DNA of 25,702 bases, taken from a virus. The DNA lies in IMG/VR virus record IMGVR_UViG_3300020470_005538, positions 1-25,702 of that record. The stretch is one strand, 5' to 3'. Below the pieces are notes generated by a model. It had not been told where the DNA came from and made no database searches. It saw nothing but the letters and a program-made list of their open reading frames with translations. Below are positions 23,801 to 25,702 of the stretch, piece after piece (position 1 is the stretch's first letter; every line of letters starts with the position of its first letter). The position numbers and the translations under genes are program-made.

Positions 23801-25702
23801 AGTATTGGTAGGTTCAGAAATACCACAGAATAAGAAGGTATCCTTAGATTTCCACTCTAATTGATGTAGATGCTCACTAACAGCAGTAGAAGCAATCTTA
23901 CGCTTCTCCATCATAGATCCATCAAGATCTAAAAGAGCAACCCACATATCATCGGGTGCTAAAGAGTTAGCATCGGTGTAACCACCGATCATACATCTAC
24001 CATCTTGGTCTAAACGAATAGAGGTGGCATAATCGCGTCTGGTGGAACCAGATATACCAGCAATATCACGCTGCCATTGAATAATACCATCGGGGTTATT
24101 AGCGTTATCGAAACCTGAAGTGTACTTAGCAACAACAACATCTGGGTTGTGTGATAGCTGAGATATATTGGGAACAGTCTCACCAATTACATAAATGTTG
24201 TGAGGATTGCTGTTCTCAACGTATAAAGACTTCCATCTTAGTGATTTTGGTTGAGCAGCAGGAACTGTAGGTACAAGAGTTCTCTTCCAAAGTAAACGAC
24301 CATCACTGTTAAACTTAGCAAGAACACCACAAGTATCACCATCAGTAAGATTTCTCTCACCAACTACGTAGATAGTACGATCATCAGCAACCTGTACATC
24401 ATTAATAGAGATAATACCAGCAGCTTCATCTAGGAATGAAAGGAAGTAAGATGCTTTCTTATATCTTTGTGGGTGAGAAACACGAAGTTGTGGAGGATTT
24501 GCAGAATCATAACCAGAACCAGAGTTAATGATATTGGCTTTCTTAACAGCACCAGCCTCTGTCCTTTCAAGTTCAATCTTAAAATCTTGTCCAGTTGTTG
24601 AAATGAGTTCATATGATGGGGGTAGTTCTGATGAATAACCAACGCCTTCCTGAGTTATAGTTAATTCCTCTACACCAGATATAACTTTAACTTTAAGTGT
24701 CTTATTTGTAGCATCAAGAACTGGGGTACTCTTAACAATTACCTCATCACCAGTACGTAATTCGTGCTCTCCATCAGTAGTAATACGTCCAAATGGAGTA
24801 TCACCAATCATATATGAACTATATCCCTGTATGCTCAGACCACTAACTGAATTAACTTTTGCAGAAGCACCAAATCCTTCTGTACCTTCATTATCGAAAT
24901 ACAGTTTGTCACCAACCTTATAAGAAATACCTGGATTCTCAACAACGAATCCATCAACTTGAGCATCCTCAAACTTTGTAGTAGTCTCAATATCGATATC
25001 TACCTCAGATCTTGTAGATACTTTAGGGTAGTAATCAAATAATTGTAATACGGGTTCTTCAGCGATACTAATTGGTGTAGTGGCTTCATCGTTATTGATT
25101 ACACCATCTCTATTTGTATCTTCAATTTCAAAGATAAGTTCCTCACCAAGCTCAGTTACAAAGATATCTGTCTCAGCATTAGGCTGACGTTCGATATCAA
25201 TGTCAACATCCTCATAAGGATCACGATATCTAACAACTCCTGTAGGAATGTTGGTCTGTACAGCATCCTGACTATAGTTCCACTCATCTGCTTTAGAATA
25301 GAGTTGAGGACCAGCAATATATGGGAATACTGGATTACCTGCATCAGATGCGTCAATAGACACGAAATATGCGTAAACACCCTCTGGGAACTGTGGTGTC
25401 TTACAGAAACGACCGTTATACTGATCTAAATCACCGTATTGGAAGGTGTAGACAAAATCTTCAATAAACGAACCAGCAGCATAGTCACTTAGTAAAGGAC
25501 CATCTGCTCTAACTGGTTCTGGGTTAGTTGCAGCGTCATATATCAACGCATCCTTTATTTTGTAAGAAGATCTAATACGACGTATACCAGAAGACTGGTC
25601 AGTAGCATCTATGTAACCATAAGGACCATAAATGGGGTTACCATCAAATGCCCACCCTAATATAGGAGAGTGTAACCATCCAGTAGAAAGTTCTTGTAAT
25701 TC
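2894..25702 (-). CDS. Giant mosaic virion structural protein, C-terminal 7,602 residues (start outside window)
   Basis: One frame is open without interruption from the right edge to a TAA at 2896-2894: 22,809 bases. A nominal TTG start at 25546 is not credible, because the frame continues upstream with clear YHYH-family sequence (AFDGNPIYGPYGY), so the true start is beyond base 25702. Comparison with the 577-residue neighbour suggests at least about 150 more residues.

Domains in order are annotated separately: YHYH end, EF-hand loop, GxGY motifs, propeller-like, LamG-like, CBM-like, ligand-less cupredoxin-like, GxGY motifs, helical repeats 1-2, LamG-like, helical repeats 3-6, a 25-copy Cys/YPR array, Cys-helical motifs, helical repeat 7, SGA segments, fibre connectors, GxGY motifs and Ig-like. 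No catalytic motif or membrane segment was recognised. The composition (beta repeats, sugar-binding-like folds, Ig, Thr/Ser/Gly/Asn-rich) fits a very long extracellular appendage of a phage particle. This role is inferred from domains and neighbours; the exact place in the virion is unknown. Confidence 0.9.
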   Translation of the reverse strand, partial: ELQELSTGWLHSPILGWAFDGNPIYGPYGYIDATDQSSGIRRIRSSYKIKDALIYDAATNPEPVRADGPLLSDYAAGSFIEDFVYTFQYGDLDQYNGRFCKTPQFPEGVYAYFVSIDASDAGNPVFPYIAGPQLYSKADEWNYSQDAVQTNIPTGVVRYRDPYEDVDIDIERQPNAETDIFVTELGEELIFEIEDTNRDGVINNDEATTPISIAEEPVLQLFDYYPKVSTRSEVDIDIETTTKFEDAQVDGFVVENPGISYKVGDKLYFDNEGTEGFGASAKVNSVSGLSIQGYSSYMIGDTPFGRITTDGEHELRTGDEVIVKSTPVLDATNKTLKVKVISGVEELTITQEGVGYSSELPPSYELISTTGQDFKIELERTEAGAVKKANIINSGSGYDSANPPQLRVSHPQRYKKASYFLSFLDEAAGIISINDVQVADDRTIYVVGERNLTDGDTCGVLAKFNSDGRLLWKRTLVPTVPAAQPKSLRWKSLYVENSNPHNIYVIGETVPNISQLSHNPDVVVAKYTSGFDNANNPDGIIQWQRDIAGISGSTRRDYATSIRLDQDGRCMIGGYTDANSLAPDDMWVALLDLDGSMMEKRKIASTAVSEHLHQLEWKSKDTFLFCGISEPTNTCDIIIGETYYDTATIELQWAKKITNASYKFKDPTFSIDEYGAVYVTATAEDTNGKDYGVIYVKFDNNDFSIPVQSKIFVPTGEYHGVKNGGVKFDIFGNVDLSAAVERDFNNAESVTVKIGWNTGNVISATNVSETNGIGFRPIAVDNDNSGDTIVVGNKLESDQLAIFNWDTADNLLDDTYNDTLRTATNKAWHATGNAVIDDTKKFAGASAVKLDASNKLTLQYGADVATSWCLEGFWALSTAQYSGANTKPEWYSIEDNVGNIVKCGLDADQSSPNYGKTYIDIAGSTTFSSASAYFAIFNNEAFIHVAFAKERVGVGDYKYRLYVNGIETQVLTSTTVDVNLKDATLGPQGAPSSINNWIGWIDNFVVSPVAKYVEAFTPSEVAITGTNSVKQGFVYKVDRDKTQLGSFTLNSVETGHTLNVAAASNYTFNTQAVVINPWSIGPAGIQILDYGDVVSTHVPGTFTITSTDEIFANRTATIPTPGGKKLLLTTTVIPKFYFRDAKYSQIDLVKTLTFNQAATFSKGTTLQQYSVIGGNDVISAYGVVVEVGTNSVKIGKIVGTFDNQKLLKSTHNDVNELEWNFTETKAEAQWATNFVYAIGDVVYNDKKLYTATAAGTSGTIAPTHEVGVVSDGGVTWAYTSASGIYEVDLADTSYGGSTLGTFASWKPFSASDYTIKIEEIYQDSAFIKGDTIDADAVNLQFSVDATGKIATFTGLLGVQKISLVAKLNKDVIPAGALTNTDLVYCSASSRHNFVVNEIIFTEHFATNDYNGSFFVEEIFNSRDFLFRMRSTAVQDPSFSGSGSSVTNVNIYAKHPKFLFVRGHQYIFDLDDPSNLGYYLSFSRDNQYKLEYPFINIIREGTPGFTDDDSPTPLVKFVINEDVTNISYYFDPSRTGADSPVGEGSFIDVIKSPYDGTFRVSGVSNAGKTFDFQMLDEPEKTTAPVGNNEFDQPRSSYSTTSVKAIGPISDIKLVNPGGFYQKLPIVTDIASNREIEKVRILNGGTEYVNGVYYNVPIDGDGEGALCNITVTDDGDFTGVITDVTLTSAGKGYKTASIDIDAIPGILGSLLAGSGGVLEVVIPDEGSGASVFLQGKSIGKIKKLKNNEFGFGYSHDYTLRPEITFPVNLQLFNTALLAEIKITDPGSGYTSTPAVVITGGGGSGASAEAIVKNNRLSEIIIKDPGAGYSSEPTVTLKSEFNYVVNVDLGYLQFNFPHGITTGAEVTLRAEDLGSTVGILPKPSSAGLTSLVENQVYYAIAGNENSLESDQLRISLTKLDAESGSYITFLTQGEGRQVLLTEVFGGKATAIVETSRFLAGELVYQGTSLALASATGYVSTNEGWQIGPRILKLENYDGVWRAGERVTGEVSRASGLIDNLSIARGTLNIASLTNTPGQFIDDVGKPSEIVQKIQDSYFYQNFSYVIKSETPINTWRKPVLETNHPVGFNLFGELAITGGKDISGRKVISDLIKEVNINAFTNINQITSFANAQPIYTQFNNTEVLFRQKRLTNSEEILTSIVKKIDNVSDDFDGIKTQFPLNVEGESITATDNQMFILLNGVAQAPGTAFSTSGPSVVFTEAPKAPSRIKFREIVYQQQLITRMTFSTIGGIFPLLGNTVRGLISEATATVIDSGVDYIDVINIVGTFQINEEVNSSATGFASILSAVNGLTSKTIYEQGERITNLQGRFAIIEENNLEDGVITNELVVSRTSGTAEFETGEFNLKFNDIIYSARSKICSLITSIAPYQDDISNQIIDQVDLSPSSSFFALVFQRVPSITFPNVILDNIGETVINPTELYTTTANNQDFLDFENVRNQEIRYKNLTGTDFVAGDELRLKKLYFGNSSLRRQHDNRRGDAAETLQKNALFIAEEAVGLMHDFYPSFVVPGLNHDKDCHDDIVDALYMMAWQLEHDGNSEVYDIANTYVQGSTVYHVDGEVPQVVYAMNKARDLALKCIRMESIDTTHTTLQQWRDLTITADYQPTDNSHADARTLLLANKWYIAHEALYYAKQQNPGYTVSGGDVHCLSDIVDFVEALSYNAAHGGNDHIYEATHRTIQYGTVTGDIDTMVDAYTKVKTMAIDIMRNIAVAKQDNSHGWTQVTDSGITADSASPACQTVASTITTLMDIVINALGTTASPGTLAAFEAAYTSTIPSTALNTIPATNSCVNITSAITNFFAIITDTLQDPTGATPGTYPWATSNITRVEPPYSFQDSETLKSIKMAYKDKSSGGFFVFGDTVKGITSGASAEIIGSNAGNKWIYTKNPTGTFSAGEYITNSLLVNTNVTVDNLDYAVGTGSLEFDGTAYLTHPSTSKVAFGDGAGAAGDFTIELWIKPTAVNTTQMLLDFRTATASTTEGYLILVNNTVRWNTANTDRITSSASLQANVWTHIAITRNSGLTRLFVGGTKEGVDYNDATNYGNMPVKIGANASNAQAFTGNIENLMIKLGVSEYSTSFTPSSTYDATDINLKFGFDGEAPIPIIKGEIYATYSDTITSTCTADGVELWRSEIMTECVDIARDDFRECADIIDKNKFFIAEEAVGRMKAQYPDFVIPGDTGTSDQGTQLCLRDTYEYIIPAIVADLRYGGNYNSIVAARGYLANQQGQLAHVNDELLQSIYAWREVGKLCNEIITLNQDDLSGEYTQRVRIPNYFSSPAGSTITGFISDLVDSILLVLGPTGNRFRDGADLLYFNRKCIADEVVQWLEAQYEVMINFVQVDKLTIPGGSPGTEKCKRDIRDHIIPAIAGDLLTGGNANVQSIIDNYIDSTGKIIEVDQQILPMLDAIGYSKFLMEKALQNALVSRNENLANLTGTNANTIDDFFQFEYTDIAAYRKDVTTEPTFLFDTQIYAGSQRALDAADMIDRNKRVIAEEAVDLMVKCSAFKHYNFSVKGGKVHCEDDIVDVLEAICHDLRFSSNSAVYDASLLYLNSENGLKHVTDQPAETKFAMQMARDMTVLAIQNKLGFNPYPDTMTNEQRDPYYDNARGLGSVGNKYYDAGNEIHNNIRFIATTAVGRAITQYPSLGFGGYGYQSCVDDVVDVLEATVFNLKHGGNNKLWYATEFYITDANAIQHINSQATEVKYVFEQARDLAIQVMRQQLITTNGYTEGDPVYDETITIDQSSGSATHTPQAATYNPATGDLVLTLQTGHGLTTADTLRINTNSLVFTCDQDDHQTQHTYPRPSDPAAYSLLPVTNVSGLDITVNVGITERVNFDAKYSTYDPETGLLTIDVGSHSLRVGQTLKILENELLFRCAQDNYKTIHKYPRSSDPVVDKAIDIEAIGSTYHTATFADFTATTGVLTVTVPNHGFRNGDRIKILNDSMTFTCSMDEHYSKKTYPRLSDPASGRYLPISNVTRNTFDMSIGKSPLKYYTPSQANYDPTTGSMELILGVHGLVTGTHLKIAPNSLTFTCKEDDDATFHTYPRSTVTQVTPTDASYNPVNGHLTVTVANHGFKVGEMVQVAKDGLVMTCSMDGHASEHSYPRQDDPAADSWMRIEAVSTNTFTFKVGESPTVSFTPTDAVYTPSTGDMVLTIGDHSLTAGTHLKISEGGLVFTCAQDSHATDHPYPRPTTYTVSDISNGAYNAETGVLTITTQASHGLQDGDKVKFNDGAITFTCSMDGNASNHPYPRATDPVSGKWLEIDVTGATTFTCNVGKTPTVAYDPSLVTYDPATGLMVMTIGQHNFTAGRDSVRIANNSLTFKCGQDNYATEHTYPRASGQGGATQNDPFYDTACPITATTDTTITVQVLQTVPSTNVTPHTWVAPTKMTPTLAAYNPTTGVMTITVANHGLMNGEHVMIDNNAFTFQCNEDSYATNHSYPRATDPVSHKFIPVSNVTGSTFDVQVLDNVPSTNTTTHNFVSAVSNSIARAVVRGGGVYSHTYVSAVSGSLTSKKDQAYDSSVEIKYEGTPMTAASGTTYNPTTGVLTVTTSSAHGMINGDYVKFRDGAVTFNCAQDGGATNHAYPRASDPASDKWLKVFNASGSTFSCQILDGNTPSTNTTNHTFVSGTTNGIVKKDDTITINVGISSNTTAHIFKSAEPAAITTGGNYTHLFKSAVYNCISKSTDPVYGNSLEVTGTTATSVTVQVLPVLPSTNATSHTFVSAAPNAVTTGGNYVHKFIEATPDGLELESGSITVNVGKTEAVFYSVGDAKYDGETGDLQLKVGAHHLLEGTGIKIADEALTFTCDMDSHASEHVYPRLTDPARNTALQMKEAGHDAYTITDADYTPITGELECTLNGHGFKGPRTVSPTWASFDPSTGDMEVYSVNHGIANGESIKFETGAVTFRCSKDQYSSNHPYPRTTDPAHDQWLIVKHATQNRFTVNVGTSALGGAITDQSIHRFQASVPDSVHVAPDLVKFDLNSISMTCAKDSHGSTHTYPRKDDPEAGHWMPITATTNNTFKVNVGVSSAGNFAHIFTGFTPGGLKKQNGWITVNVGQTPTVDLDISAAVFNPITGTIDATVGNHYLSRHENIRIAPNSLVFTCGLDSNATNHSYPRGDTHPATPTGATYDPATGYITLTLNNHGYSNGDFIMFEDGALTFTCSMDHHSTYHSYPRPTDPVSKKWIVIENVAANTFQVNVGTTPTTGFDPSAVDYNPSTGVMKLTIGEHKFTPQKKFTASGVDYNPSTGIMDITIAGKTYTPTGVDYDPVGGDFVIDIGPHDLEKGDIIRIATGGITMACDYNNNNYATNTAYPRASGASTTSGADYAYQTDLPIYETSTNTITVNVNGGQGAVTDTTVHKFVSATADSIQVIGKHGMGAGDRIMFADNSLTFRCAQDGNSSDHAYPRESDPVSGQWIEILDATNTNIHVKVLEVTPSTNETAHTFQSATTNGITLYGDSIRLATGSLGFKCDQDGQASTHYYPRETYDQLTAGAGTTYNPTTGYMTIQTTTSHGLVDGDRIKFVDDSLVFRCDQDAQASDHSYPRSTDPMSGRWVPVNVLSSNQFRVRVLDNIPSTNTTTHVFQSATASGIHVKRDPNHDTAVAVVDADATSISLNVLKDIPSTNTTTHVFQPQVGKTPTAITYIPTTGIMTVTIVGHGFEEGDMVKFAEESLTFTCDRDSHATNHTYPRKTDPFWDKWSVISSVTNDTFNVKILDVVPSTNISAHTFVSAAANCCTRATIRGGGLYTHNFIKSKTGGFVHKRDPFYQRGINIDQVGWQHKTATYAQYDPTTGVMRLTVPSHGFNASTRHTVTAAKYDPDTSDLRLTIAGHGFRNGDRIKIDDNSLTFTCSKDNNATNHTYPRSTDPVSNQWLVVHNVSTNHFHVNTGYFFGKGAISVDFTHTFVSAVSNGVEKANDRIKMKENSITFTCARDDNTTTHSYPRVTDPSYDEYLPIGNVTTDEFDVCVSKANLDKTVHTFVSATTSGIDHPDGTIQFNVGISSNTTTHNYVNTTDTWTPTGATYDPKTGEMRLTVLGNLAYTPTGATYNTSTGDMELTIGANHKLKVGDKIKIKEGGISFTCAQDGNSAVKAYPRSSGANTPDGKDYILDKEIRITGTTNSTITVNVNGGAGPISNSTAHTFNTATSGAIIVGHQFHEGEYIKLADSAVTFTCAQDGNGSNHAYPRATDPASGKLLKIYNVTLDQFSIQVLEDIPTSNQTVHTFVSAASNSISKPKIVAGGAYEHKYVSSRGMAVRGGGLYTHAWEGQAKTTVTNASYNPTTGVMTLTVPEHGWSDGDGVIIDDNSLVFTCAQDSNATEHSYPRASDYSSRRILTISNATASTFDVQVLATQPSTNTTTHTFVSATAHGIRRAAVHTGGAYNHTFITSANNAVTSFTGGGATRCTTEASAITTLMGIPINLFGSGASNPTSYLNNITRTLPGEWPLTGERAAERDITITYDQAGSGACATEASTIMTLFSYPMGVIADAASGSGNYFTNQGISRNAPLTNNTLNSGGGICYNVTSAMATLSDLLEDTLGRAPGMYRQAARLLWFNDTYIKRESYYKTLQAYAGYTGEEEFGDAIRKAFLYDLVTDGNIKTLELVNSWFDSEGNFVAYPGIFRTYLIFHADAALEMIIDTIEQDCDNPGPYNLEVPYKNIELRPTASAVHKIRQLYHLIDVALNRSVLPTTFIKHQVDVGVDVNTDGSIDAPLGHPFIAYDRVTYVVLGTAIPELDKTEYYIHPDSTDTLLWLAEEIDGDKITSLSPGTVGQLHSLSVVDETGIVRVASTYGERIVPTPISGGIQPADIFFGDTSGAYGEVIRVQDNHADILYAVTYLPITVTSDPEVFELGEEVVKTGATGNKGICLATDNETYMKLIVTAGTIAATDPIEGTTSGATATVGSSTHRRLLVNFRMGEFIATDYIYAKNATSKAEALIVRNNDGALLDNQSGRVTFDIESVVGQYAAGDVIYGSVTDQIIEIEGFNVLPGFGEYVHSTEITMFNYADLITDFGVDDTFNVGDVLQLQNAGQSVGHTFVVTEHDIPNKNVYLANETGRYVGIGDDLTVIAGDVAYQLAKIPAGSNFPSVYTSAIVAVVITPTTAYGKIEKVEQVGLRAIIHLGDTSGDFVKNAQIIGDNGFRGACSVAKYLRGRVRRYFRGFDGVTKDFKLTQLNGTPYFPDPAGHMMIFVNGILQPPGGNNAFTAFSDNIQFTEAPAVNSTFHGVYIGKLRQLDDISFDFDSLRNSFNLKLGGVFYSLTLTEGVQSNTIRPENNIICQLNGVIQEPGIGFELVGSRIIFSEVPRAGSTFVAFSYVGSDVDVIAATVVPPIEAGDLLEIEGEEFPRTVALIESSNSLITFEYTGSVRGRNAQALANIERGRITEAILTNSGDGFTSRPNVDVISSSGFGGKIKALVGLARIDVKNAGQGYTMPSVAVNTTVADTFLGPTGEGVNGGIDIYHPEYVPPGETDPVGESYITIESQPVNTTVNQGQTANFTVIASTTPAGGVINYQWQKKDYGTTTWTNIQGATAPTYTVPATTQGDGGDEFRVGLTSTGATPTLSQSAILTINIGASTVDNFTADQIFDDN
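2940..3235 (-). other. C-terminal Ig-like domain of the giant protein
   Basis: The pattern ITIESQPVNTTVNQGQTANF, INYQWQKKDYG, TWTNIQGATAPTYTV, FRVGL and AILTI is that of an Ig-like fold. It closely resembles the Ig-like domain of the next gene, which supports exchange or duplication of this tail between neighbours. The protein ends shortly afterwards at FDDN. Confidence 0.75.
3340..3525 (-). repeat. GxGY beta motifs, third group
   Basis: Two motifs, TNSGDGFTSRPNVDVISS and KNAGQGYTMPSVAVN, match the groups at 24470-24960 and 20220-20880. They lie between the connector segments and the terminal Ig-like domain. Confidence 0.6.
3715..4185 (-). other. Fibre connector segments (LNGVxQxPG type), copies 2 and 3
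   Basis: Two tandem units occur. The first is DGVTKDFKLTQLNG...MIFVNGILQPPGG...IQFTEAPAVNS; the second is DSLRNSFNLKLGG...IICQLNGVIQEPGIGF...IIFSEVPRAGSTFVAF. They match the copy at 19000-19205 and form a tandem duplication near the C-terminus. Confidence 0.65.
4600..5250 (-). repeat. SGA-type beta segments (GexxxGxTSGAxaxV)
   Basis: Several short related units occur: FFGDTSGAYGEVIRV, EEVVKTGATGNKGICL, PIEGTTSGATATVGS and AGDVIYGSVTDQIIEI. The same unit is seen upstream as DTVKGITSGASAEIIGS (near 17050) and NTVRGLISEATATVIDSG (near 18910). They look like beta-hairpin spacers typical of large marine phage structural proteins. Confidence 0.5.
5522..5557 (-). other. Incomplete calcium-loop-like motif (DxNxDGxID)
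   Basis: The residues DVNTDGSIDAPL keep Asp1, Asn3, Asp5, Gly6 and Ile8 of an EF-hand/dockerin loop, but position 12 is Leu, not Glu. It could bind calcium weakly or be a beta turn that only looks like a loop. Confidence 0.3.
5725..6030 (-). repeat. Helical repeat 7 (degenerate)
   Basis: It contains RQAARLLWFNDTYIKRESYY, FGDAIRKAFLYDLVTDGN, TLELVNSWF and FHADAALEMIIDTIEQDC. The helix order and the GN turn are kept, but IAEEAV and the C..DD motif are lost. It is the only helical repeat after the array. Confidence 0.5.
6040..6450 (-). repeat. Cys-helical motifs 3, 4 and 5
   Basis: CTTEASAITTLMGIPINLFG, CATEASTIMTLFSYPMGVI and CYNVTSAMATLSDLLEDTLG follow directly after the array. They match the two motifs at 17230-17452, so this motif family flanks the array on both sides. 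Confidence 0.65.
6475..14432 (-). repeat. 25-copy beta-module array with invariant Cys and YPR signature
   Basis: About 2,650 residues are built from modules of the form (A/T)xYxPxTGxMxLTVxxHGL, xxGDxIKIxxxSLTFTC, then xxDxxATxHxYPR. In most copies this is followed by xxDPxxxxWLxIxxV and TFxVxVG/L. I counted 25 YPR copies. Their codons lie near 14255, 14001, 13785, 13528, 13350, 13095, 12914, 12655, 12342, 11905, 11208, 10900, 10662, 10312, 10135, 9717, 9438, 9207, 9026, 8590, 8077, 7832, 7374, 7106 and 6688.

The Cys is present in all 25, the Asp at C+3 in 24 (Asn in copy 16) and the His two residues before YPR in 22. A PSTNTTTHTFVSAxxNGI-like spacer and GGxYxHxF subunits are interspersed, mainly in the C-terminal two thirds. 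I recall similar repeats in large marine phage proteins, without an assigned function. Confidence 0.85.
14500..14818 (-). repeat. Helical repeat 6
   Basis: It contains YDAGNEIHNNIRFIATTAVG, SCVDDVVDVLEATVFNLKHG, GGNN, YATEFY and ARDLAIQVMRQQL. It ends about 70 bases before the start of the large beta array. Confidence 0.65.
14905..15238 (-). repeat. Helical repeat 5
   Basis: It contains LDAADMIDRNKRVIAEEAVD, FSVKGGKVHCEDDIVDVLEA, VYDASLLYL and MARDMTVLAIQNKLG. It is close to repeats 1 and 6 in the CxDD(I/V)VDVLEA helix. Confidence 0.65.
15390..15745 (-). repeat. Helical repeat 4 (divergent)
   Basis: It contains DGADLLYFNRKCIADEVVQW, LTIPGGSPG, CKRDIRDHIIPAIAGDLLTG and GGN. It has an insertion between the first helix and the IPGG turn (MINFVQVDK). 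It shares the IIPAI(V/A)xDL helix with repeat 3, so repeats 3 and 4 look like a closer pair. Confidence 0.6.
15890..16222 (-). repeat. Helical repeat 3
   Basis: It contains CADIIDKNKFFIAEEAVGRM, AQYPDFVIPG, LCLRDTYEYIIPAIVADLRY, GGN and a closing EVGKLCNEIITL helix. It opens the second block of helical repeats, after LamG-like domain 2. Confidence 0.65.
16405..16915 (-). other. LamG/concanavalin-like domain 2
   Basis: The order is typical: TGSLEFDGTAYLTHP, GDFTIELWIKPTA, MLLDFR, YLILVNNTVRWN, NVWTHIAITRNSGLTRLFVG, GNMPVKIGANAS and FTGNIENLMIKLGVSEYSTS. This is a better match to the LamG-like family than the copy at 22631-23275. Carbohydrate binding is a family-level possibility. Confidence 0.8.
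17230..17452 (-). repeat. Cys-helical motifs 1 and 2 (C...ASxITTLM type)
   Basis: Two units occur, ACQTVASTITTLMDIVINAL and SCVNITSAITNFFAIITDTL, each followed by a Gly/Pro-rich stretch. Three more copies lie at 6040-6450 on the far side of the large beta array. The invariant Cys sits 4-5 residues before the (A/T)S(A/T)(I/M)(T/M)T helix. Confidence 0.6.
17515..17835 (-). repeat. Helical repeat 2
   Basis: Same order as repeat 1: ADARTLLLANKWYIAHEAL, GYTVSGGDVHCLSDIVDFVE, HGGNDHIYEATHR and TKVKTMAIDIMRNIA. The IAEEAV core is altered to IAHEAL, while CxxDIVD and GGN are kept. Confidence 0.65.
17905..18222 (-). repeat. Helical repeat 1 (IAEEAV type)
   Basis: About 105 residues follow the pattern DAAxxLxxNxxFIAEEAVxxM...YPxFVVPG...CHDDIVDALxxMxxxLxxxGN, VYDIANxYV, and a final AxxKARDLALxCIR helix. 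Six other units with the same order are found in this protein. The pattern is mostly helical, unlike the beta-rich rest. Function is unknown. Confidence 0.65.
19000..19205 (-). other. Fibre connector segment (LNGVxQxPG type), copy 1
   Basis: The segment FDGIKTQFPL...MFILLNGVAQAPGTAFS...VVFTEAPKAPSRIKF has the same layout as two segments near the end of the protein (3715-4185). The shared core is xFxL, a turn, (F/Q)LNGVxQxPG, and (I/V)xFxEAP or SEVP. It recurs in T4-like marine phage structural proteins, as far as I recognise it. Confidence 0.6.
20220..20880 (-). repeat. GxGY beta motifs, second group
   Basis: At least five motifs occur in tandem: VNPGGFYQKLPIV, LNGGTEYVNGVYYNVP, TSAGKGYKTASIDID, TDPGSGYTSTPAVVITGG and KDPGAGYSSEPTVTL. 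They are separated by Gly- and Ser-rich strands such as GGGGSGASAEAIV. The regular (T/K)DPGxGYxSxPxVxx pattern suggests a stacked beta structure, probably a rod segment. Confidence 0.7.
21060..21345 (-). other. Cupredoxin-like domain lacking copper ligands
   Basis: PKFLFVRGHQYIFDLDDPSN followed by YYLSFS lines up with PNLKFIKGSTYKFDQSEATN and THPLRFS of the 577-residue protein, and ISYYFDPSRTGADSPVG lines up with LYYYCAAHAGMGG. The His, Cys, His and Met positions are replaced (Tyr/Leu, Phe, Ser/Arg, no Met), so a copper site is not expected. It is best read as a structural relative that lost, or never had, the metal site. Confidence 0.55.
21860..22020 (-). other. Carbohydrate-binding-module-like segment (CBM5/12-type pattern)
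   Basis: The sequence runs QWATNFVYAIGDVVYNDKKL, then YTATAAGTSG, APTHEVG and SDGGVTWAY. The pattern W...Y..GD.V.....LY.A...GTSG...PTH...DGGVTW matches the short chitin-binding-type modules often found in phage tail proteins. Sugar binding is an inference from the pattern. Confidence 0.55.
22631..23275 (-). other. LamG/concanavalin-like domain 1
   Basis: The segment contains KFAGASAVKLDASNKLTL, WCLEGFWAL, IHVAFAKER, YRLYVNGIE and IGWIDNFVVSPVAKY. This is the usual order of a LamG-like jelly roll (SxxFDG, F(T/S)xExW, HVAxxR, YVNG, GxIDxxRxxxxARY). Such domains commonly bind carbohydrates. A second, more canonical copy lies at 16405-16915. Confidence 0.7.
23280..24450 (-). other. Beta-propeller-like domain, about seven blades
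   Basis: About seven consecutive units of 40-60 residues share a pattern of an acidic-turn strand, a middle strand and a closing strand ending in (L/I)xWxR/K. Examples are DDRTIYVVGE...DGRLLWKRTL, NPHNIYVIGE...IIQWQRDI, DGRCMIGGYTD and YGAVYVTATAED...YGVIYVKFD. This resembles SBBP/PQQ-like propellers, which often bind ligands or proteins. Assignment is by pattern only; the exact blade count is uncertain. Confidence 0.55.
24470..24960 (-). repeat. GxGY/GxSY beta motifs, first group
   Basis: Three short related motifs occur: ENPGISYKVGDKLYFD, QEGVGYSSELPPSYEL and NSGSGYDSANPPQLRV. The pattern, (N/D)xGxGY followed by a Pro and a beta strand, recurs at 20220-20880 and 3340-3525. It is familiar in structural proteins of marine T4-like phages; its function is not known to me. 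Confidence 0.6.
25085..25120 (-). other. Canonical EF-hand-type calcium-binding loop
   Basis: The twelve residues DTNRDGVINNDE satisfy the EF-hand loop pattern: Asp1, Asn3, Asp5, Gly6, Ile8 and Glu12. The loop sits in an acidic linker (DVDIDIE, ELIFEIE) after the YHYH segment. A calcium-stabilised joint is plausible; no second paired loop was seen nearby. Confidence 0.55.
25310..25702 (-). other. C-terminal half of a YHYH domain (giant protein, window edge)
   Basis: The frame at the right edge reads HSPILGWAFDGNPIYGPYGY, then DQYNGRFCKTPQFPEGVYAYF and FPYIAGP. These align by eye with ILGIAFDGYPVYGPYGY, DVYNGRYCYTPEYPNGTFAYF and FPYIFG in the adjacent 577-residue protein. The YHYH tetrad itself would lie outside the window. 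Only about 12 residues separate AYF from FPYI here, against about 125 in the neighbour, where a cupredoxin-like domain sits. Confidence 0.85.

Noticed and set aside
25544-25546. TTG as the start codon of the giant protein
   Set aside because: The frame continues without a stop to the window edge and encodes conserved YHYH-family residues (AFDGNPIYGPYGY) upstream of this codon, so the true start is outside the window.
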